From an uncultured Burkholderiales bacterium (GTDB lineage: Bacteria > Pseudomonadota > Gammaproteobacteria > Burkholderiales > Burkholderiaceae_C): 64,000 nt of DNA. Of the stretch, positions 1 through 7,290 are shown one piece after another; position 1 is the stretch's first letter; each line of letters starts with the position of its first letter. The stretch spans positions 62,001-126,000 of the forward strand of contig CAIZHQ010000015.1 in assembly GCA_903932865.1 (NCBI GenBank), in the 5' to 3' direction. The notes under the pieces are model-generated. The model was not told the DNA's origin. It made no database searches and was given only the letters and a program-made list of their open reading frames with translations. A program made the position numbers and the translations under genes.

Positions 1-597
1 GAGGGTGTGATTGCACCCGAAACTGCTGCCCATGCCGCGGGCACCAGCGCATTGTTGCCCATGCTCACACTGGGAATTCCTGGCTCACCTACGGCGGCCG
101 TTTTATTGGGCGGACTCTTGATCTGGGGACTGCAACCCGGCCCCTTGTTGTTCACCGAGCAAAAAGATTTTGTTTGGGGTCTGATTGCCTCGATGTATTT
201 GGGCAACATAGTGGGTTTGATTGTGGTCTTGACCACCGTGCCATGGTGGGCGGCCATCTTAAGAATCCCCTTCTCCATCATTGCGCCAGTCATTGTGGTG
301 ATCTGTGCAGTGGGTGCCTACACGGTTCACAACAGCATGCTGGATGTTGTCATGATGCTGGTCTTTGGCTTGATGGGTTATGCCTTCAAAAAGCTCAAAT
401 ACCCGCTGGCGCCCTTGGTCTTGGCCTTGGTGCTGGGCGACATGGCTGAAACCAGTTTTAGACAGTCCATGCTCATTTCCAAAGGCAGTCTGGAAATCTT
501 TGTGAGCACGCCCTTGGCTGGCTCCATCACAGTCTTGGCACTCATCATGCTGATGTGGCCAGTCCTAGGCGTTTTGAAAAAGTTCAGTCGAGGCTGA
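1..597 (+). CDS. Tripartite tricarboxylate transporter large subunit, TctA family (3' part)
   Basis: The reading frame is open from base 1, so the gene begins before the window and only the C-terminal ~198 residues are seen. It opens with EGVIAPE and continues into LTLGIPGSPTAA, the conserved glycine/proline-rich motif of TctA permeases. Several hydrophobic segments follow, as expected for the multi-spanning inner-membrane subunit that moves carboxylates using a periplasmic binding protein (TctC). The substrate cannot be told from this piece. The stop at 595-597 overlaps by 14 bases the end of the convergent gene on the other strand. An ATT codon near base 10 could be mistaken for a start, but the upstream residues fit the family. 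Confidence 0.9.
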   Translation, partial: EGVIAPETAAHAAGTSALLPMLTLGIPGSPTAAVLLGGLLIWGLQPGPLLFTEQKDFVWGLIASMYLGNIVGLIVVLTTVPWWAAILRIPFSIIAPVIVVICAVGAYTVHNSMLDVVMMLVFGLMGYAFKKLKYPLAPLVLALVLGDMAETSFRQSMLISKGSLEIFVSTPLAGSITVLALIMLMWPVLGVLKKFSRG

Positions 598-1588
598 GAC
601 CTTTGCCTTTTCTCAACACACTTTGCTCGAGCAAGCGCGTCAAGGCGTAAACCGAGTCGAGTGTGGGGGTGGGCATGCTGCAAATTTTGCCCAACTCAAT
701 CACGCTGCCCAACAGCGCTTCCAACTCCAAGGCCTTGCCATGTTCAATGTCTTGCAACATGGACGTTTTGTGGGCGCCCACGGCTTGGGCGCCCGCAATC
801 CGTTTGTCGATGCTGATCTTGAATTGAACGCCCAGTTTTTCTCCCACGGTTTGGGCTTCCGCCATCATGCGGGCTGCCAAATTGCGGGTGAGGTCAAAAT
901 TACAAATGTCTTCGAGTGTGGCGTGCGTTAAGGCAGACACAGGGTTGAAAGTGAGGTTGCCCCAAAGTTTCACCCACAACTCGCTGCGAATGTCTGTGGA
1001 CACAGGCGTCTTGAATCCTGCGGCAATCATGGCCTGCGCCAAGGCGGTCACGCGCTCAGACTTTTCGCCACTGGGCTCACCCAAGGTAAAGCGGTTGCCT
1101 TCAATGAGTTTGACTACACCAGGCGCGACCAACTCGGCAGCAGGGTACACCACAGCGCCAATCACCCGGTCTGGGCCGATGTGTTGCCATTGCGCGCCAC
1201 CGGGATCAATGGAAGTCAATTGACGGTTTTGGTACTCGCCCACCAGGTTGTAAAAGTACCACCAAGGCACGCCGTTTTGCAGGGTCACCACCGCTGTACG
1301 GTCATGACACAACCGGCCAATTTGTTCAGCCACTGGACTGACCTGGTGCGACTTCATGGTCAAAAACACATAGTCGTGCGGTGTCGCTTCATCGATGGAG
1401 CAGGCCTTGACCTGAGGGGCGTGCAGCGATGTGCCATCTTCTAAAGTGAGCGTCATGCCATGGGCTTGAATGGCTTTGAGATTTTCACCACGCGCAATGA
1501 AGGTGACGTTGCAACCCGACAAGGCCAACTTCACACCAAGGTAACCCCCAATGGCGCCTGCACCCACAATGGCAATGTTCAAACTCAT
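584..1588 (-). CDS. Ketopantoate reductase-like NAD(P)-dependent oxidoreductase (ApbA/PanE family)
   Basis: 334 residues. The N-terminus carries the Rossmann nucleotide-binding motif GAGAIGGYLG, followed by MKSHQ, where family members place the catalytic lysine. The C-terminal helical domain contains HKTSMLQDIEHGKALELEAL, with the family's conserved Glu region. PanE reduces 2-dehydropantoate to pantoate for coenzyme A synthesis. Many Burkholderiales genomes carry several paralogues used in catabolism, and the pairing with an FAH-family gene (start overlap 1585-1588) points to a catabolic role. The family is confident, the substrate is not. Confidence 0.8.
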   Translation of the reverse strand: MSLNIAIVGAGAIGGYLGVKLALSGCNVTFIARGENLKAIQAHGMTLTLEDGTSLHAPQVKACSIDEATPHDYVFLTMKSHQVSPVAEQIGRLCHDRTAVVTLQNGVPWWYFYNLVGEYQNRQLTSIDPGGAQWQHIGPDRVIGAVVYPAAELVAPGVVKLIEGNRFTLGEPSGEKSERVTALAQAMIAAGFKTPVSTDIRSELWVKLWGNLTFNPVSALTHATLEDICNFDLTRNLAARMMAEAQTVGEKLGVQFKISIDKRIAGAQAVGAHKTSMLQDIEHGKALELEALLGSVIELGKICSMPTPTLDSVYALTRLLEQSVLRKGKGLSLD

Positions 1589-2358
1589 GCTGACGCTTTC
1601 ATGGTGTTGGAGAGGGTGCCGATGCCCTCAATGGTGACTTCGACAATGGCATCATTTTGCCAAGGCATGGCCCCAAGGGATGTGCCGCATGAAATGATGT
1701 CGCCAGGCTCCAAAGTCATGCCTATGGAAAGTTTGGCGACCAATTCTTGGGGTGAGAAAAACATGTCACTCACAGGGTAATTCTGGCGCTCTCGGCCATT
1801 CACTTTGGCGGTCACGATCGCTTGGGAGCAATCCCAGTCGGTTTCTATCCAAGGACCGAATGGGGTGAAGCCATCAAAATTTTTAGCGCGTGTCCATTGC
1901 TCAAAGCTGGTGTCTGAGCGCAGTAACTCAACGGCCGTGACATCGTTGACGCACGTGTAACCAAAAATATACTGTGCGGCTTCCTCGAGTGGAATGTCTC
2001 GTCCGCGTCGACCGATGACGATGCCCAGCTCAGCTTCGTAAACCACCCGTCCGACATCGTGTGGTGGCCGAATCACAGCTTGGAGGTGGTGTGAATACGA
2101 GTTGGGTGATTTGAGAAAGTAGAGCGGTTCTGAAGGTGCACTCCAGCCGTTCTTTTCTGCGGCCGTTTTGAAATTGTTCCAAAGAGCCAAAACTTTGGTG
2201 GGATGGCAGGGCGCCAAAATCTCAATGTCCGACACACTCAAGGTCTCGCCTGTGGGTTGCGGGTGGTTAAAAAGAAGGCCTTGATGAACATGAATGGTCT
2301 CACCCACCAATTGACCCATGCCCAAATGGCCTTGGTGTGAATAGCGCAGCCACCTCAT
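1585..2358 (-). CDS. Fumarylacetoacetate hydrolase (FAH) family protein
   Basis: 257 residues from the ATG at 2358, chosen because GAGGA lies 8 bases upstream; a TTG at 2382 is in frame but lacks that support. The core has YEAELGIVIGR, GYTCVNDVTA and a GDIISCGTS-like ending, typical of the FAH fold that binds a divalent metal through Glu/Glu/Asp and cleaves C-C bonds or decarboxylates/isomerises ring-cleavage products. The downstream gene overlaps by four bases, so both are probably translated together. The 6S RNA gene ends about 37 bases upstream, so read-through from that promoter is possible. The exact substrate is unknown. Confidence 0.82.
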   Translation of the reverse strand: MRWLRYSHQGHLGMGQLVGETIHVHQGLLFNHPQPTGETLSVSDIEILAPCHPTKVLALWNNFKTAAEKNGWSAPSEPLYFLKSPNSYSHHLQAVIRPPHDVGRVVYEAELGIVIGRRGRDIPLEEAAQYIFGYTCVNDVTAVELLRSDTSFEQWTRAKNFDGFTPFGPWIETDWDCSQAIVTAKVNGRERQNYPVSDMFFSPQELVAKLSIGMTLEPGDIISCGTSLGAMPWQNDAIVEVTIEGIGTLSNTMKASA

Positions 2359-2394
2359 GCTGTTCTTCCTCATTGAATTCAAATCGCGTGAAAG

Positions 2395-2567
2395 GTGTCT
2401 GCAAGTGCCACCGGACCGGCATCCTGAACCGGGGTTCAGGTGGGCGAGGGCAGACTGGCGTTGGGTTCATCTGACGCGAGATGATCACGCTCACCAGCCA
2501 ATGTTCCAAGCCCGGGCTCTAAGAGCATTGGTTCAAGGAAATATAAAGCCCAGCATGCACTGCAGAC
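2395..2567 (-). ncRNA. ssrS: 6S RNA
   Basis: About 173 bases. The two ends pair: GTCTGCAGTGC at the 5' end matches GCACTTGCAGAC at the 3' end with one bulge. The centre holds CCTTGAACC and GGCTTGGAAC, the conserved parts of betaproteobacterial 6S RNA flanking the open-complex-like bubble. A TACAAT -10 box lies seven bases before the proposed start. 6S RNA binds the sigma-70 RNA polymerase holoenzyme and lowers transcription in stationary phase. Its place just downstream of zapA is the known arrangement in proteobacteria. Ends are approximate by a few bases. Confidence 0.85.
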
Positions 2568-2573
2568 AAGGCC

Positions 2574-2579
2574 ATTGTA
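2574..2579 (-). promoter_or_regulatory. -10 box for 6S RNA
   Basis: TACAAT on the minus strand, seven bases upstream of the paired 5' end of the 6S RNA. No good -35 box is visible at 16-18 bases. Confidence 0.6.
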
Positions 2580-2642
2580 GGGGTTAAAACGCAGCGCGTG
2601 CCGTCGCCTGATCAACAAGCTGCAAGGCAGCTGCCCGGTGTT

Positions 2643-2975
2643 TTACAGCAGTTGGCCGTCTTGCTCAATGACCCGGTCCAGACGCTGCAGCAATTGCGCC
2701 AGCCGCGCTTGCGCGTCGGGCGAGGCATCGGCAGAAGGGGTACCGGCAGTGTCTTTGTCAGTGGCTGCAGGGGCCTCGGCTTGTTCGAAGGCCAGGTTCA
2801 GCGCTGCCAACACAGCAATGCGGTCTCGCGCCTTGATCTTGCCGGCATCGCGGATTTTGCACATGGCTTCGTCTACCTTGCGCACCGCACTCAGCAAGCG
2901 CTCTTCACCATCTTCGGGGCAGCCCAGAATGTAACTTTGGCCCATGATCTGGACATCGATTTGCTTGTTGCTCAT
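2643..2975 (-). CDS. zapA: Cell division protein ZapA
   Basis: 110 residues, the usual ZapA length. It starts MSNKQIDVQIMGQSY, the beta-hairpin region of the N-terminal globular domain, followed by CPEDGEERLLSAVRKVDEAM and the long C-terminal coiled-coil helix (AVLAALNLAFEQAEA). ZapA tetramers cross-link FtsZ filaments at the division ring. The start overlaps the upstream ZapB-like gene by four bases (ATGA), and 6S RNA follows, a conserved neighbourhood. Confidence 0.9.
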   Translation of the reverse strand: MSNKQIDVQIMGQSYILGCPEDGEERLLSAVRKVDEAMCKIRDAGKIKARDRIAVLAALNLAFEQAEAPAATDKDTAGTPSADASPDAQARLAQLLQRLDRVIEQDGQLL

Positions 2976-3211
2976 GTGGAGGCCTCAGGCGATGCGGGGG
3001 CAGCGGGGGGGGGCGCTGTGGGCAGCCGTTCGATGAGGGCATCCACACGGGCTCTGGCGGCGGCCAGGCGCGACTTGAGTTGGTCTCGCTCCAGGCTCAG
3101 CGCCTGCACTTGCTGGGTCAGCAAAGCGTTGGTGCGTTGCAGCTCTTCGTGGCGCAGCAGCAAGTGATCCACACGCTCGGCAATTTGATCGATGGTGTCG
3201 GAATAGGCCAT
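2972..3211 (-). CDS. Small coiled-coil protein upstream of zapA (ZapB-like)
   Basis: 79 residues from the ATG at 3211; a TTG at 3220 is an alternative. The sequence is one long predicted helix (SDTIDQIAERVDHLLLRHEE, then heptad-like LTQQVQALSLERDQLKSRL) ending in a Pro/Ala-rich tail. Proteobacteria commonly carry such a 70-80 residue coiled-coil protein directly before zapA, and it resembles ZapB, which links ZapA to the nucleoid-associated MatP. Translational coupling to zapA supports a division role, but a direct ZapB identity is inferred. Confidence 0.65.
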   Translation of the reverse strand: MAYSDTIDQIAERVDHLLLRHEELQRTNALLTQQVQALSLERDQLKSRLAAARARVDALIERLPTAPPPAAPASPEAST

Positions 3212-3297
3212 GGCAAACAAGAAAAATGGAGATCTCTATTGTAGGGCGTGAAGCCCCGGGTCTAATGATTTTGTAGCTTTGGCGACAGTTTTGCGCC

Positions 3298-3303
3298 TAG
3301 AAT
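3298..3303 (+). promoter_or_regulatory. -10-like box of the B12 operon
   Basis: TAGAAT about 10 bases before the first riboswitch bases. The same box, in the context CCTAGAATG, precedes phaR and ftsH in this window, which supports it as a sigma-70 -10 element. The -35 region is weak. Confidence 0.45.
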
Positions 3304-3309
3304 GAAAGC

Positions 3310-3528
3310 TGTTGGTGCTCGCGATGCCGGTTCACGGCGCGCAGTTCAACGGGAAGCAGGAGGGACAAGCCATCACGGCCCACCTAACCTGCGCTGCCCC
3401 CGCAACGGTAAGCAGACGGTTTTTTGCGCTCGCCAAAAACCAGCTTTCATCTCAGACCACTGGACGCCCTGAAACAGGCGGCTGGGAAGGTGATGAAGGT
3501 CGCTCTGTCAGCCCGGATACCGGCCAAC
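3310..3528 (+). promoter_or_regulatory. Cobalamin (B12) riboswitch
   Basis: All the hallmark blocks of the AdoCbl riboswitch occur in order: GGTTCACGGCGC, CAACGGGAAGCAGG, the highly conserved CTGCCCCCGCAACGGTAA (B12 box region), ACCACTGGACGCC, GCTGGGAAGGTG and GTCAGCCCGGATACCGGCC. Such elements bind adenosylcobalamin and shut down expression of uptake and synthesis genes. It lies directly upstream of btuB and probably governs the run of close-packed genes to 11796. Confidence 0.95.
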
Positions 3529-3534
3529 AAGGTG

Positions 3535-3552
3535 ACCTGTCGCAAGACAGGT
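3535..3552 (+). promoter_or_regulatory. Stem-loop between riboswitch and btuB
   Basis: A perfect seven-base stem ACCTGTC / GACAGGT closed by a GCAA tetraloop, seven bases after the aptamer. No U run follows, so it is not a classic terminator. It may be part of the expression platform, or pair with the aptamer loop or the btuB start region. Confidence 0.5.
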
Positions 3553-3610
3553 TGTAAAGCCCATGCACTGTCGGGGAAGGCGGTGAGGGCGTTTGACTTG
3601 TTTGTTTCTC

Positions 3611-5509
3611 ATGAAAAACCGTTCTATTCGTGCGCGCCGTTTGGCGTTGGCATTTCTCAAACCTGCACATTTCACTCCGACGCTTTCGGCATCGGCAATG
3701 GCCGTGTTGTCCCTGGCCAGTGGTGCTGCCCTGGCGCAAACCACGGGTGCTGAAGTGGTGGTCACCGCCAGCCGCACCGAGCAAATCCTGACCGACGCCT
3801 TGCCCCACACCACCGTGCTCGGGCGCGACGCCATCGAGCAGTCGCAGGTGCTGGATTTGCCCACCTTGCTTTCGCGCGAGGCGGGCTTTCAGTTCACCCA
3901 AACGGGTGGCCGGGGCGGGCAGGCCACAGCCTTCTTGCGCGGCGCGGCGTCCTTGCAGGTGCTGGTGTTGGTCGACGGCGTGCCGGTCACCAAACAAGAC
4001 ACCACAGGTGCCGTGAGCCTGGAGCACATCATGCTCGACCAGGTGGACCGGATTGAAATCGTGCGCGGCAACGTCTCGGCCATTCATGGCAGCGGCGCGG
4101 TGGGTGGGGTGATCCAGGTGTTCACGCGGCAAGGCCAAGGGCAGCCCACGGTTTACGCCAGCGCCGAGCGCGGCTCGCAGGGCACCCAGCGCTGGAATGC
4201 GGGCACGCACGGCGCAGCCGGCCCACTGGCTTATGCGGTGTCTGTGGGGCGCCTGCGCACGGATGGCATCAATGCGGCCAACCTGTCGCAAACGCTCAAT
4301 GCCAACCCAGATGAAGACGGTTACCGCAACAACAACCATGCGCTGAGCCTGTCCTACCAACTCAGTCCCGAGCACAAGCTGGGCTTGCGCTCGACCCATT
4401 TCAAGGGTCTCTTTGACTACGATGTGCCGGGCAGTTTTTCTGCGCCGACGGATGTGCACCAGGGTCGCACCCAACTGGACAGCCACACGCTGTATTGGTC
4501 GGGGCGGTTGGGACCGCTGTGGTCCAGCCGTTTGAACTATTCCGACGCCAAGGAGCGCAATGACACTGCCACCGTTGGCGGCTATTCGTTCACCACGCAA
4601 GCCGCAACACGTACCCGCATGGTGTCGTGGACGCACCAGTGGGACTTGCCGTCGATGGTGTTGTCGGCCGGATTGGATCACCAAACCCAAGGCATCGACA
4701 TGGCCACAGATGGCGTGTCTGGCCTCGCGCGGGAGCGCCAATCCCAAGCACTTTATGGCGGCGTGGTCTACAAGCGTGAAGCGCACAACCTGCAGTTCAA
4801 TTTGCGGCGCGACGATGTTGAAGGCTTGTCGGCCAAGGATTCCGTCTACCTGGGTTACGGCTACGACCTGAATGCCCAATGGAAGCTGATCGTCAGCCAT
4901 GCCACGGCCTTCAACATGCCTCCTTTGGGTTATTTGTTTGACCCCTACAGCGGCAACCCAAACCTGCGTCCTGAAACGGCCAACACACAAGAGGCGGGCG
5001 TGCAGTGGGCACAAGGGCCACACCGCTTGCGCTCGACCTGGTTCTCTACGCTCACCAAAGACCTGCTCCTGTATGACATGAGCAGTTTTCAGTTCAGCAA
5101 CGTCAGCCGCGTCAAAAACCGGGGCCTGGAAACCAGCTACAGCGGCCGCTTTCACATGACCGATTTGCGCGCCAGCTTGTCGCTGCAAGACCCGGTGAAC
5201 GAGGCCACAGGCCAGCAGCTGGTGCGCCGGGCCAAGACCCTGGCCTCGGTGTCGGTCTCGCAATCGCTGGGCTTGTTGTCGCTGGGCGGCAGTGTGCGTT
5301 ACACGAGCGCACGCCCTGACATTGAAGGCAAGCCTGGCTTGCCCAGCAACACCTTGCTGGACCTGACCGCCCGTTACAGCCTGAGCCGCGACTGGACGCT
5401 GTATGGCCGGGTGGAAAATGCGACCGACAGCCGCTACCAAACGGCCTATGGCTACAACCAGTTGCCGCGCACCACGACGCTGGGCCTGAGCTGGAAAATG
5501 AAACGCTGA
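3611..5509 (+). CDS. btuB: TonB-dependent vitamin B12 outer-membrane receptor
   Basis: 632 residues from ATG 3611. A signal peptide ends in SGAALAQ after an unusually long basic N-terminus. Next comes the TonB box EVVVTASR and a plug domain to about residue 170 (VLVLVDGVPV, VDRIEIVRGN, GSGAVGGVIQVFT). The rest is a beta-barrel with alternating aromatic strands, including FNMPPLGYLFDPYSGNPNLRPETAN, the signature found in late strands of these receptors. Function as a cobalamin receptor is inferred from the upstream cobalamin riboswitch and the BtuF/C/D genes that follow. Transport across the outer membrane would be driven by TonB-ExbBD, which is not in this window. Confidence 0.92.
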   Translation: MKNRSIRARRLALAFLKPAHFTPTLSASAMAVLSLASGAALAQTTGAEVVVTASRTEQILTDALPHTTVLGRDAIEQSQVLDLPTLLSREAGFQFTQTGGRGGQATAFLRGAASLQVLVLVDGVPVTKQDTTGAVSLEHIMLDQVDRIEIVRGNVSAIHGSGAVGGVIQVFTRQGQGQPTVYASAERGSQGTQRWNAGTHGAAGPLAYAVSVGRLRTDGINAANLSQTLNANPDEDGYRNNNHALSLSYQLSPEHKLGLRSTHFKGLFDYDVPGSFSAPTDVHQGRTQLDSHTLYWSGRLGPLWSSRLNYSDAKERNDTATVGGYSFTTQAATRTRMVSWTHQWDLPSMVLSAGLDHQTQGIDMATDGVSGLARERQSQALYGGVVYKREAHNLQFNLRRDDVEGLSAKDSVYLGYGYDLNAQWKLIVSHATAFNMPPLGYLFDPYSGNPNLRPETANTQEAGVQWAQGPHRLRSTWFSTLTKDLLLYDMSSFQFSNVSRVKNRGLETSYSGRFHMTDLRASLSLQDPVNEATGQQLVRRAKTLASVSVSQSLGLLSLGGSVRYTSARPDIEGKPGLPSNTLLDLTARYSLSRDWTLYGRVENATDSRYQTAYGYNQLPRTTTLGLSWKMKR

Positions 5510-5522
5510 TTGGACCTGGCCC

Positions 5523-6326
5523 ATGCAACACCTCTTGCCCCAACGCATCGTTTGCTTGACCGAGGAAACGACAGAATGGCTGTACCTGCTGGGGCAGGAG
5601 GCGCGCATCGTGGGCATCTCGGGCTACACGGTGCGCCCGCGCCGGGCCCGCGAAGAAAAGCCCAAGGTCAGTGCATTTTTGAGCGCCAAGATCGACAAGA
5701 TTTTGGCGCTGAAGCCCGATTGTGTTTTTGGGTTTTCGGACCTGCAGGCCGACATCGCTTCTTTGCTGATCAAGGCCGGTGTGCAGGTTACCGTGTTCAA
5801 CCAGCGCAGTGTGGATGAGATTTTTTCGGTGCTTTATCAAGTGGCCGCGATGGTGGGGCAGTCCGAGCAGGGTATGGCCCAGTTGTTGCGCATGCGCACT
5901 GAGCTCGACGCCATCGCCCAAAAGGCGGCGGGTTTCAAGCGTCGGCCTCGGGTCTATTTTGAGGAGTGGGACGAACCCCACATGAGCACCATCCGCTGGG
6001 TGTCCGAGTTGATGCGCATGGCGGGAGGGGACGACATTTTTCCTGAGCTCGCGCTGCAATCCATGGGGCGCGACCGAATCATTGCCAGCGGCCAAACCAT
6101 CGTCGAGCGCGCGCCTGACATCATCATTGGCTCTTTGTGCGGCAAAAAGTTTCGCCCCGAAAAAGTTGCGGCCAGACCCGGTTGGCAAGACGTGCCCGCC
6201 GTGCGTACCGGGCAGATTTTTGAAATCAAATCGGCCGATATTTTGCAGCCTGGTCCTGCCGCGCTCACCGATGGTGTGGCGCAGATGCACCGCATCTTCA
6301 GCCAGTGGGAAGCGCTGCGTGCTTGA
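5523..6326 (+). CDS. BtuF-like cobalamin-binding protein without signal peptide
   Basis: 267 residues starting MQHLLPQRIVCLTEETTEWL, directly at the first beta-strand of the helical-backbone binding-protein fold (IVCLTEETTE corresponds to IVSLLPSLTE in BtuF). It has the spaced PDCVFGFSDLQ and PDIIIGSLCGKKF strands of this family. No hydrophobic N-terminal segment is present within the frame, so the product should stay in the cytoplasm, unlike a normal ABC binding protein. It sits 13 bases after btuB and before a second, exported BtuF-like gene. Such signal-less proteins next to btuB are known in Betaproteobacteria; the role (B12 chaperone or storage) is inferred. Confidence 0.75.
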   Translation: MQHLLPQRIVCLTEETTEWLYLLGQEARIVGISGYTVRPRRAREEKPKVSAFLSAKIDKILALKPDCVFGFSDLQADIASLLIKAGVQVTVFNQRSVDEIFSVLYQVAAMVGQSEQGMAQLLRMRTELDAIAQKAAGFKRRPRVYFEEWDEPHMSTIRWVSELMRMAGGDDIFPELALQSMGRDRIIASGQTIVERAPDIIIGSLCGKKFRPEKVAARPGWQDVPAVRTGQIFEIKSADILQPGPAALTDGVAQMHRIFSQWEALRA

Positions 6327-6365
6327 GCTTCTGACGTCAGGTCCACGCGTCATCCGTCCATCTCG

Positions 6366-6396
6366 CGTCTGGATTCCCGCCTTCGCGGGAATGACG
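6366..6396. repeat. Dispersed palindromic intergenic repeat
   Basis: A perfect 8-base inverted repeat, ATTCCCGC-CTTC-GCGGGAAT, flanked by CGTC and GACG, which also pair. This matches the widespread proteobacterial repeat that translates as VWIPAFAGMT or, in reverse, VIPAKAGIQ. Only this copy is seen in the window. Its last bases contain the ATG used by the next gene. Confidence 0.8.
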
Positions 6397-7290
6397 CCAG
6401 CATGGTTTTTGGTGGTGTTGGTCTGTTTCTTTTTGAGCGTTTTTTTCCAGTCTGCACAAGCCCTCACCGTGCTCGACGACCGCCAGCAAAAGGTGCAGAT
6501 TGCCCAAGCCCCGCAGCGCATCGTGAGCTTGTTGCCGTCCCTGACCGAAACCGTCTGTGCCCTGAAGCAGTGCCACAAACTGGTGGGCTTGGACCGCTAT
6601 TCCAACTGGCCCGAGTCGGTCAAGTCTGTGCCGCGTGTGGGTGGGGGGCTGAACCCGAACATCGAGAGCATCGTCGCGCTCAAGCCCGATCTGGTCTTGG
6701 CTGCTGGCTCCACGCGAGGCGCAGACCGCTTGCAGGCGCTTGGCCTGAATGTGCTGCGCTTGGAGCCGCGCAACCACGCCGATGCGCTGCGTGTGTGGCG
6801 CACCGTGGCGCAGGCGCTGCATGTGCCAGCCGCTGACAGCGACCGGGTCTGGCAAGGCATTCAACAAGGCGTGCAGGCGGCGGTGCAATCGCTCAGCCCT
6901 GCTGCACGGCAGCAGCGGGTTTATGTCGAGGTCAGCCCTGCGCCCTATGGCGCGAGTGAGTCGTCTTTCATCGGTGAGACACTCACGCGCATGGGCGTGG
7001 CGAACATCTTGCCTGCATCGATGGGGCCGTTTCCACAGGTCAACCCCGAGTGGGTTGTGCAGGCCCGGCCTGATGTGATCATGGCAGGCGATAGCAGCCG
7101 AGCCAGCATGCAGCAGCGCCCCGGCTGGGCCCGCTTGCGTGCCATGCAAGGCCAGCGCTTTTGCGTTTTCAAGCCAGATGAATCGGACATGCTGGTGCGT
7201 GCCGGCCCGCGCATGGCCGAGGGTGCGCAGCTGATGGCTGACTGCCTGAACCGTGCTGCGGCCCAAACCGATACTGGGGTGCAGCGGTGA
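6391..7290 (+). CDS. btuF: Periplasmic cobalamin-binding protein
   Basis: 299 residues if the ATG at 6391 is used. Residues 1-25 form a signal peptide (MTPAWFLVVLVCFF up to QSAQA), and the mature part begins LTVLDDRQQKVQIAQAPQRI. The fold markers are IVSLLPSLTETVCAL, VVGLDRYSNWP-like LVGLDRYSNWP, ALKPDLVLAAGS and the C-lobe strands VYVEVSPAPYG and RPDVIMAGDS. It delivers B12 to the BtuCD permease. The start codon lies inside the palindromic repeat, with no clear Shine-Dalgarno sequence, so translation may depend on coupling or on another start. The end overlaps btuC by four bases (GTGA). Confidence 0.85.
   Translation: MTPAWFLVVLVCFFLSVFFQSAQALTVLDDRQQKVQIAQAPQRIVSLLPSLTETVCALKQCHKLVGLDRYSNWPESVKSVPRVGGGLNPNIESIVALKPDLVLAAGSTRGADRLQALGLNVLRLEPRNHADALRVWRTVAQALHVPAADSDRVWQGIQQGVQAAVQSLSPAARQQRVYVEVSPAPYGASESSFIGETLTRMGVANILPASMGPFPQVNPEWVVQARPDVIMAGDSSRASMQQRPGWARLRAMQGQRFCVFKPDESDMLVRAGPRMAEGAQLMADCLNRAAAQTDTGVQR

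Noticed and set aside
3452..5617. 721-codon open frame on the minus strand across btuB
   Set aside because: It is antisense to a clear TonB-dependent receptor and shows no family motif; long antisense frames are expected in GC-rich genes.
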